Below are positions 6,127 through 9,384 of a stretch of 11,255 nucleotides of DNA, one piece after another. The notes under the pieces are model-generated. The model ran no database searches. It saw only the letters and a program-made list of their open reading frames with translations, and was not told the origin of the DNA. The DNA comes from Candidatus Aenigmatarchaeota archaeon (lineage in GTDB: Archaea; Aenigmatarchaeota; Aenigmatarchaeia; GW2011-AR5): positions 1-11,255 of the forward strand of contig JACQIH010000037.1 in the NCBI GenBank assembly GCA_016198625.1, in the 5' to 3' direction. The first letter of the stretch is position 1. Every line of letters starts with the position of its first letter. A program made the position numbers and the translations under genes.

Positions 6127-7116
6127 TCAAAACAAGTGGCTGTTGGAAAGCGCGGCTCCGTCGCCAGGCCTGCATGCTATGGTTTTTTTGACCCCTTCCA
6201 GCCGGAGAAGCTTGTCTTGCAGCTCTTTTTCGTTTTCCTGCAGGCACATGACCTTGACCTGCGGCCCGCCGTCTATGGTAAAGTAGCATTCCAGACCTTC
6301 CTCGCGCCACGCAAGGACATGCTGGATTATTTCGACGGTCGCAGGAATCCAGTAAACTATGACAGGCTTGGTTGTGAGCATTAGCGCATGCATCTTAAGG
6401 CAGTTCTGCTCCGCTGTCAGACCCACAGCGGAGAAATTTTTGCTCTTGATTCCGTTTCTTATTGTCCCGATATCCTGTTCCACAGTCTTGAGCCACCCGT
6501 CGTAATAGGGCGAAGTAGCCACGGTCTGCGCCATGCCTGACCGGCTGCTTACTTTCTTTTTCGCTTCGCTGACGATGCATGCTATCATCCTGAACCCGGG
6601 CCAGTGATCCCTGCCCGCTATGCTTTCGGCATAGCTGTCGCTGCCGTCGCTGCTGTTTCCCTTGTGCCACTCGGCAAATCCTTCGCAGATGCTCCTGGAT
6701 GCGGAGCCGGAACCCTGCCTCGTCAAGACTGTAAGCTCCTTCTGGCTCAGCTCCAGACCCGCTGCTGCGGCGGCAGCCATGGTCAGCGCGGCAAAACCGC
6801 TGGCGCTGCTGGCAAGGCCCGCGGCAACGGGAAAATTAGTCTCGGAAACTATCTTCGCGTGATGGCTGATGGCGGCCAAGCCACGGATTTTCTCTATATG
6901 CCCCAAAATGTCTTTCTCGTCCCTTTGCAGCTCTTCGTCGTTGATTATTACCGTGTCCTTTCGGTATTCGCCGGAAAACTCAACTGTCGTTTTCGTGCTA
7001 AGGCCGTCGCACGTCATAGAGATGCTGCCGTTCTGCGGTAAAATAAGCCGCGCGTCCCTTTTGCCCCAGTATTTCACCAGAGCGATGTTGGCGTTTGCAA
7101 CTGCTGTCGCTTTCAT
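6127..7116 (-). CDS. mvaD: Diphosphomevalonate decarboxylase
   Basis: It decarboxylates 5-diphosphomevalonate with ATP to give isopentenyl diphosphate, the last step of the classical pathway. Signatures in the 329-residue product are ATAVANANIALVKYWGKRD (3-21), TNFPVAAGLASSASGFAAL (93-111), RQGSGSASRSICEGFAEW (133-150) and YFTIDGGPQVKV (278-289), with candidate catalytic Asp282. The diphosphate-contacting YWGK and SASR segments are retained, favouring true diphosphomevalonate decarboxylase over the archaeal phosphomevalonate decarboxylase or mevalonate 3-kinase, though these are close paralogues. The ATG at 7116 gives the family N-terminus; an 11-residue upstream extension is rejected. A TATA-like box centred 27 bp upstream predicts a leaderless mRNA starting at this ATG. 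It is the first gene of the six-gene operon running down to 1893. Confidence 0.93.
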   Translation of the reverse strand: MKATAVANANIALVKYWGKRDARLILPQNGSISMTCDGLSTKTTVEFSGEYRKDTVIINDEELQRDEKDILGHIEKIRGLAAISHHAKIVSETNFPVAAGLASSASGFAALTMAAAAAAGLELSQKELTVLTRQGSGSASRSICEGFAEWHKGNSSDGSDSYAESIAGRDHWPGFRMIACIVSEAKKKVSSRSGMAQTVATSPYYDGWLKTVEQDIGTIRNGIKSKNFSAVGLTAEQNCLKMHALMLTTKPVIVYWIPATVEIIQHVLAWREEGLECYFTIDGGPQVKVMCLQENEKELQDKLLRLEGVKKTIACRPGDGAALSNSHLF

Positions 7117-7138
7117 GATTTCACTGTCACTAACAAGG

Positions 7139-7147
7139 CTTAAATGC
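7139..7147 (-). promoter_or_regulatory. TATA-like box of the mevalonate operon
   Basis: The minus strand reads GCATTTAAG, centred about 27 bp before the mvaD ATG. That spacing predicts transcription starting at or next to the start codon. A partial copy of the repeat arm (GCAACTTTTTC on the plus strand, 7146-7156) abuts this box. Confidence 0.55.
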
Positions 7148-7159
7148 AACTTTTTCTCC

Positions 7160-7188
7160 TTTTGATGAAACTTTTCGGAAAAGTTTCA
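7160..7188 (-). repeat. Palindromic repeat, copy 2 (between tRNA-Val and mvaD)
   Basis: Perfect 11-bp arms TGAAACTTTTC (7166-7176) and GAAAAGTTTCA (7178-7188) flank a single central base, next to the conserved TTTTGA flank. The 28 bases at 7160-7187 are identical to copy 1 in inverted orientation. It begins two bases past the discriminator base of tRNA-Val, so it could be a tRNA 3' trailer hairpin or terminator (its first arm has a T4 run), and it also lies just upstream of the mevalonate operon TATA box. Confidence 0.8.
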
Positions 7189-7226
7189 ATGGGCTCGGGC
7201 GGATTCGAACCGCCGACCTTCGCCGT

Positions 7227-7241
7227 ATCTTCCATTCCTGA
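7227..7241 (-). other. Predicted tRNA-Val intron 1 (anticodon loop, 15 nt, position 36/37)
   Basis: The intron reads TCAGGAATGGAAGAT. Exon bases CTTC (7247-7244) pair with intron bases GAAG (7232-7229). The 5' bulge is AC^T and the 3' bulge AT^A, both cut after the second base. Inside, CA/TG closes a GGAA tetraloop. The site is one base earlier than the usual 37/38 position, and the outer anticodon stem must partly rearrange, so this is a relaxed BHB. Confidence 0.6.
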
Positions 7242-7257
7242 GTGAAGGCGACGTCAT

Positions 7258-7274
7258 CTGCGGTTATTGCAGAT
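7258..7274 (-). other. Predicted tRNA-Val intron 2 (D loop, 17 nt)
   Basis: The intron reads ATCTGCAATAACCGCAG. Exon GCGG (7280-7277) pairs with intron CCGC (7263-7260) as four G-C pairs. The 5' bulge is CT^A and the 3' bulge AG^A, giving the bulge-helix-bulge geometry with both cuts after the second bulge base. Removal restores a normal D loop with GG at 18-19 and A21. Without removal no normal D arm forms. Confidence 0.7.
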
Positions 7275-7304
7275 AGCCGCTAGACCACAAGCCCAGGGTG
7301 CTTG

Positions 7305-7322
7305 GACGCCATTTCATGCGTC
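7305..7322 (-). other. Short hairpin in the tRNA-Val 5' leader
   Basis: GACGC (7305-7309) and GCGTC (7318-7322) pair around an 8-base loop, ten bases upstream of the mature 5' end. It is weak, and noted because tRNA-Ile also has a leader stem. Confidence 0.3.
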
Positions 7323-7348
7323 ATTCTGTACCATACTAACCGAAAAAT

Positions 7349-7357
7349 CTTTTTAAG
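7349..7357. promoter_or_regulatory. Shared bidirectional TATA-like box
   Basis: CTTTTTAAG reads as a TATA box on both strands. On the plus strand it is centred 26 bp before the ATG at 7379, predicting a leaderless mRNA. On the minus strand it predicts a start about 30 bases ahead of tRNA-Val. Confidence 0.5.
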
Positions 7358-7378
7358 CAGGCCGGAAAATATGAAAAT

Positions 7379-7471
7379 ATGCCGGCCGAGGAGAAATACG
7401 TCATTGCTGGAATGATATTCCTATATCTGGCGCTCCTGCTTTTCCTTTTGGGCCCTGAAATTTTGGGATAA
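7379..7471 (+). CDS. Small single-helix membrane protein, 30 aa (hypothetical)
   Basis: A 30-codon frame starts MPAEEKYVIAG, continues with a hydrophobic helix MIFLYLALLLFLLG (12-25), and ends PEILG before a TAA. It is not recognised as a known family. Support comes from position: the ATG lies 26 bp from the centre of a strong TATA-like box, the spacing seen here for other leaderless genes, and the composition is that of a one-pass membrane peptide with a short charged N-terminus. A perfect 9-bp inverted repeat covers the stop codon. An overlapping ATG at 7371 opens only a 14-codon frame. It may be a small membrane regulator or accessory subunit; no function is claimed. Confidence 0.5.
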   Translation: MPAEEKYVIAGMIFLYLALLLFLLGPEILG

Positions 7472-7478
7472 AATTTCA
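7456..7478 (+). terminator. Hairpin over the stop codon of the 30-aa ORF
   Basis: TGAAATTTT (7456-7464) and AAAATTTCA (7470-7478) are perfect 9-bp arms around GGGAT; the stop codon TAA is at 7469-7471. It would fold at the 3' end of the short mRNA, as a terminator or a stabiliser. Confidence 0.4.
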
Positions 7479-7569
7479 AAATCGCTGGAATTAGGCTTTA
7501 ATACTTTTTCTGTTATCAGATTATCATTATTTCTTATTTCCGCAAAATTTTTTCGGTGCAAAAAGTCCA

Positions 7570-8049
7570 ATGGTGTCGAAAATGAGGCCTGCTGCTTTTC
7601 AGAAATACAAACGCATTCACGAAAGATTCGGTCTGCCGAAGCTCACCGAGCTTAAAGCGACCTTCAAGCTCAATCTTGAAGACGACGAGGTAACGTTCGA
7701 CGAGATAAGGACGGAAATTTCCGACAAGCTTTTCATGATGACCGAGAAGATAGTCGAGCCAATAATTGCCGGTTATGACTCTTTCTCCGGCATGTACGAG
7801 CAGGGCATGCTCACGGAAAAGGAAGTAGCTTCGCTATTCCGCTTATACAAGAAAATACAGGTCCTGAAATGGGAAAACACCCTTTTGATGCTGAAACACG
7901 ACGAGAAGGAGACGGCTGAATGGATAAAAAACGTGTGGGGCTTCTGGAATGGCGAGTTCAAGCCTGAGCTTACAAACGTATCGAAAAAACTTTCCGCTTC
8001 CTGGAAGAATCTCGAGTTTAAGGAAAAGAAAACCGACTATCACGGCTAA
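7570..8049 (+). CDS. Hypothetical protein, 159 aa, helical
   Basis: I do not recognise this family. The product is mostly charged and probably all-helical after a short N-terminal segment, rich in Lys, Glu, Trp and Phe, without membrane segments, signal peptide or Cys motifs. Visible landmarks are RFGLPKLTELKATFKLNLED (about 19-38), MMTEKIVEPIIAGYDSF (about 56-72), LTEKEVASLFRLYKKIQVLK (about 81-100) and a Trp-rich segment AEWIKNVWGFWNGEF (about 117-131). A GGTG about 11 bases upstream of the ATG is a plausible ribosome-binding site, and GCTTTAATA at 7495-7503 a possible TATA box. Base use is like that of its neighbours. It faces tRNA-Ile convergently, and an extended hairpin begins on its stop codon. 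Confidence 0.75.
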   Translation: MVSKMRPAAFQKYKRIHERFGLPKLTELKATFKLNLEDDEVTFDEIRTEISDKLFMMTEKIVEPIIAGYDSFSGMYEQGMLTEKEVASLFRLYKKIQVLKWENTLLMLKHDEKETAEWIKNVWGFWNGEFKPELTNVSKKLSASWKNLEFKEKKTDYHG

Positions 8050-8072
8050 AGGAGAAACGCCTTTCTCCCTTT
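8048..8072 (+). terminator. Hairpin starting at the stop codon of the 159-aa gene
   Basis: AAAGGAGAAA, a CGCC loop and TTTCTCC-C-TTT pair over ten base pairs with one bulged C. It begins within the TAA stop (8047-8049) and resembles a 3'-end hairpin. Confidence 0.45.
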
Positions 8073-8102
8073 ACCCTCATTCTTTTATGATGAACTTTTC
8101 CG

Positions 8103-8131
8103 TTTTGATGCAACTTTTCTGAAAAGTTGCA
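8103..8131 (-). repeat. Palindromic repeat, copy 3 (beside tRNA-Ile)
   Basis: Perfect 11-bp arms TGCAACTTTTC (8109-8119) and GAAAAGTTGCA (8121-8131) flank one central base, with the same TTTTGA flank. Compared with copies 1 and 2, three of 28 bases differ: the unpaired centre and one base in each arm, which together keep pairing. It begins two bases past the discriminator base of tRNA-Ile. A partial direct copy (TGATGAACTTTTCC, 8088-8101) precedes it. Confidence 0.8.
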
Positions 8132-8133
8132 AA

Positions 8134-8256
8134 TGGGCCGGAAGAGGATCGAACTCTTGACCCCCTGCTAGCTTAGCAATGTTTTCTTGCCCTTTCGGCC
8201 TGACTAAAGAAAACACGTCGTATAAGACAGGTGCTCTACCACTGAGCTACCGGCCC
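8134..8256 (-). tRNA. tRNA-Ile(UAU) with a 51-nt intron
   Basis: With the intron removed the gene folds fully: acceptor GGGCCGG/CCGGCCC, D arm GCTC-AGTGGTA-GAGC, anticodon stem CCTGT/GCAGG with loop CTTATAA, variable loop GGGTC, and T arm AAGAG-TTCGATC-CTCTT. The discriminator is A73 and no CCA is encoded. The anticodon TAT (8222-8224) reads AUA as Ile. The acceptor resembles archaeal tRNA-Ile. Most archaea decode AUA with a CAU anticodon modified to agmatidine by TiaS; a UAU anticodon is rare and was reported for lineages such as Nanoarchaeum. The intron lies at the canonical 37/38 position with a well-formed splicing motif, which fixes the anticodon assignment. Confidence 0.88.
8170..8220 (-). 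other. Canonical intron of tRNA-Ile(UAU), 51 nt
   Basis: Exon CTTA (8226-8223) pairs with intron TAAG (8175-8172); the 5' bulge TA^C and 3' bulge CT^A give the standard bulge-helix-bulge at 37/38. Inside, GTTTTCTT (8214-8207) and AAGAAAAC (8188-8181) form a perfect 8-bp stem capped by a CC-GAAA-GG hairpin. No box C, box D or endonuclease frame is seen. Confidence 0.8.
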
Positions 8257-8257
8257 T

Positions 8258-8290
8258 GAACAGCTTTCCCCACGCAAGCCGGGTCTGTTC
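8258..8290 (-). other. Stem closing the tRNA-Ile 5' leader
   Basis: GAACAG (8258-8263) and CTGTTC (8285-8290) pair. In the precursor this stem ends one base before the mature tRNA 5' end and could influence 5' processing. It is short, so it may be chance. Confidence 0.3.
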
Positions 8291-8313
8291 CATGCTCAAC
8301 TTAGATAATAGGA

Positions 8314-8340
8314 TTTTAAAGTTTTGGCCGGAAAACTTTA
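8314..8340. promoter_or_regulatory. TATA-like box and overlapping palindrome in the regulator promoter
   Basis: TTTTAAAG (8314-8321) is a TATA match 25-26 bp before the ATG at 8343, predicting leaderless transcription. On the minus strand the same box could serve tRNA-Ile, starting about 35 bases before it. A perfect inverted repeat, TAAAGTTTT (8317-8325) and AAAACTTTA (8332-8340) around GGCCGG, covers the space from the TATA box to the start. That is a natural operator position, perhaps for the regulator itself. Confidence 0.6.
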
Positions 8341-8342
8341 TT

Positions 8343-9233
8343 ATGCTGAGGGAGAAAGTCGGGGGCATACTGGAAAAGGCGGAATACGAATACAGCGAAT
8401 ATAGCGGATGCTTCGACATAGTAGCGCGGAAAGAGGAAATTCTGCTGCTGAAGGTCCTGGAAAACGTGGATTCATTCCAAGAAGAGCAGGCTGAAAACCT
8501 GAAAACACTATCAGCCAATCTGGAAGGCTCCCCGGCCCTGGTCGGCCTGTGCACAAGGCGCGAGAAGCTCCAGGACAACATAATTTATGAGAGATTCGAG
8601 ATACCTGCATTCACGCCGCGAACCCTAGAAAACATACTCGTGCATAATGTTCATCCGGTCATGTACAGGTTCAGGGGCGGGTTCTTCGCGGAAATCAATC
8701 CGCAGGAACTCCGCAGGGAACGCGAGGAGAAAGAGCTGACGCAGAGCGAACTGGCGGCGAAGGTCGGCGTGACGAAAAAAAGCATCTACGAACACGAACA
8801 GAAAAGGATGATGGCCCGTTACGACATCGCGAGGAAGATGGAAAAGCTTCTGGGCCCGGTCATAAACGGCATAGATTTCACCTCGTTTTCATTCAACGCC
8901 CCGGAAAGGCATGCCAAGACGTCCTTCGAAAGAGACATCTCTTCCGAGCTGAAGAGGAAGGGGTTCGGCACGGATTTTATTTACCAGACCCCGTTCAACA
9001 TAATAGCGAAGATCTACGGCAAGGAGCGCTTTCTTGTTTTCTCGGACGCCGAAGAGAACGTCAGGCGCATAGAGAAGAACGAGGAGCACATGCTCGCTTT
9101 CGCGGAAATCACGGAAAAGCCCGTCATCGTCGTCACCAGGAAAAGGATGGAACTTGAAGTCCCTGTCATACCGACGGAGGAACTCAGGGAAATGACGAGA
9201 CGCGACATCGTCAGGGCGGCGAAGAAAGGGTAA
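8343..9233 (+). CDS. Archaeal HTH-type transcriptional regulator (Cro/C1-type HTH)
   Basis: The 296-residue protein matches the archaeal family of putative HTH regulators that join an N-terminal restriction-endonuclease-like domain to a Cro/C1 helix-turn-helix. The N-terminal part has CFDIVARKEEILLLKVLENVDS (23-44), and YRFRGGFFAEINPQELRRER (108-127) leads into the HTH (about 121-170). There, LTQSELAAKVGVTKKSIYEHEQ is a clear helix-turn-helix with the recognition helix near VTKKSIYEHE. The C-terminal 110 residues form another alpha/beta domain with RFLVFSDAEEN and KPVIVVTRKRMEL. An ATG at 8292 gives 17 more residues, but the later ATG at 8343 matches the usual family N-terminus and lies 25-26 bp from a TATA-like box. 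Targets are unknown. A palindrome over its own promoter suggests autoregulation, and palindromic repeats flank the gene region on both sides. Confidence 0.85.
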   Translation: MLREKVGGILEKAEYEYSEYSGCFDIVARKEEILLLKVLENVDSFQEEQAENLKTLSANLEGSPALVGLCTRREKLQDNIIYERFEIPAFTPRTLENILVHNVHPVMYRFRGGFFAEINPQELRREREEKELTQSELAAKVGVTKKSIYEHEQKRMMARYDIARKMEKLLGPVINGIDFTSFSFNAPERHAKTSFERDISSELKRKGFGTDFIYQTPFNIIAKIYGKERFLVFSDAEENVRRIEKNEEHMLAFAEITEKPVIVVTRKRMELEVPVIPTEELREMTRRDIVRAAKKG

Positions 9234-9242
9234 AAGCGCGGC

Positions 9243-9266
9243 AAGGCTGCAAATCAAAAGCCTTTT
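9243..9266 (+). terminator. Possible terminator after the HTH regulator
   Basis: AAGGCT (9243-9248) and AGCCTT (9259-9264) pair around a 10-base loop and run into TTTT. It is weak. The right arm also overlaps CTTTTAAAG (9262-9270), a TATA-like box that might serve the thermosome leader. Confidence 0.3.
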
Positions 9267-9300
9267 AAAGATTAGCTTCTTCTAGGTATGTGCATGGAAG

Positions 9301-9306
9301 TATATA
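9301..9306 (+). promoter_or_regulatory. TATA-like box upstream of the thermosome gene
   Basis: TATATA here predicts transcription from about 9330, giving a leader of about 55 bases. Repeat copy 4 lies directly downstream, between box and start. Alternative boxes are CTTTTAAAG (9262-9270) and GTTTAAAAA (9363-9371); the last is too close to the ATG for a leadered mRNA. Confidence 0.4.
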
Positions 9307-9337
9307 GCAACTTTTTGGAAAAAGTCGCGTCAAAAAC
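9307..9337 (+). repeat. Palindromic repeat, diverged copy 4 (thermosome upstream region)
   Basis: The order GCAACTTTTT, GG, AAAAAGTCGC, then GTCAAAAAC follows copy 3 read on the minus strand (GCAACTTTTC, A, GAAAAGTTGC, ATCAAAAC) with small length and base changes. The arms are imperfect, with one A-C mismatch. It abuts a TATATA box, so it is a candidate operator of this heat-shock type gene. Confidence 0.5.
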
Positions 9338-9373
9338 AAAAACTCCCATGAAATTGCTGATAGTTTAAAAACG

Positions 9374-9378
9374 AGGTG
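9374..9378 (+). promoter_or_regulatory. Ribosome-binding site of the thermosome gene
   Basis: AGGTG lies six bases before the ATG at 9385 and supports this start. Confidence 0.6.
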
Positions 9379-9384
9379 TGTTGA

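Larger units (their letters stand above)
7190..7294 (-). tRNA. tRNA-Val(CAC) with two predicted introns
   Basis: After removing 32 bases the gene folds as a complete tRNA. The acceptor is GGGCTTG with CGAGCCC (one G-U pair), the D arm GTCT-AGCGGCTA-TGAC, the anticodon stem TCGCC/GGCGA with loop TTCACAC (anticodon CAC at 7242-7244), the variable loop AGGTC, and the T arm GGCGG-TTCGAAT-CCGCC. The discriminator is A73 and no CCA is encoded. The unspliced gene has 17 extra bases in the D loop and 15 in the anticodon loop; each insert can form a 4-bp helix flanked by 3-base bulges at the predicted cut sites, as expected for archaeal tRNA splicing endonuclease. A TATA-like box about 60 bp upstream is shared with the divergent small ORF. 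Identity as Val follows from the anticodon and resemblance to archaeal tRNA-Val. Confidence 0.88.

Noticed and set aside
6122..6310. N-terminal extension of the HAD hydrolase by 63 residues
   Set aside because: It reads through mvaD in another frame and is basic and low-complexity; the HAD motif I starts directly at the ATG at 6121.
8170..8220. Box C/D guide RNA inside the tRNA-Ile intron
   Set aside because: No TGATGA box C or CTGA box D is present; the intron is a simple stem-loop.
1656..9337. Insertion sequence ends for the palindromic repeats
   Set aside because: No transposase, no target duplications seen, and the copies are short self-contained palindromes at gene borders.
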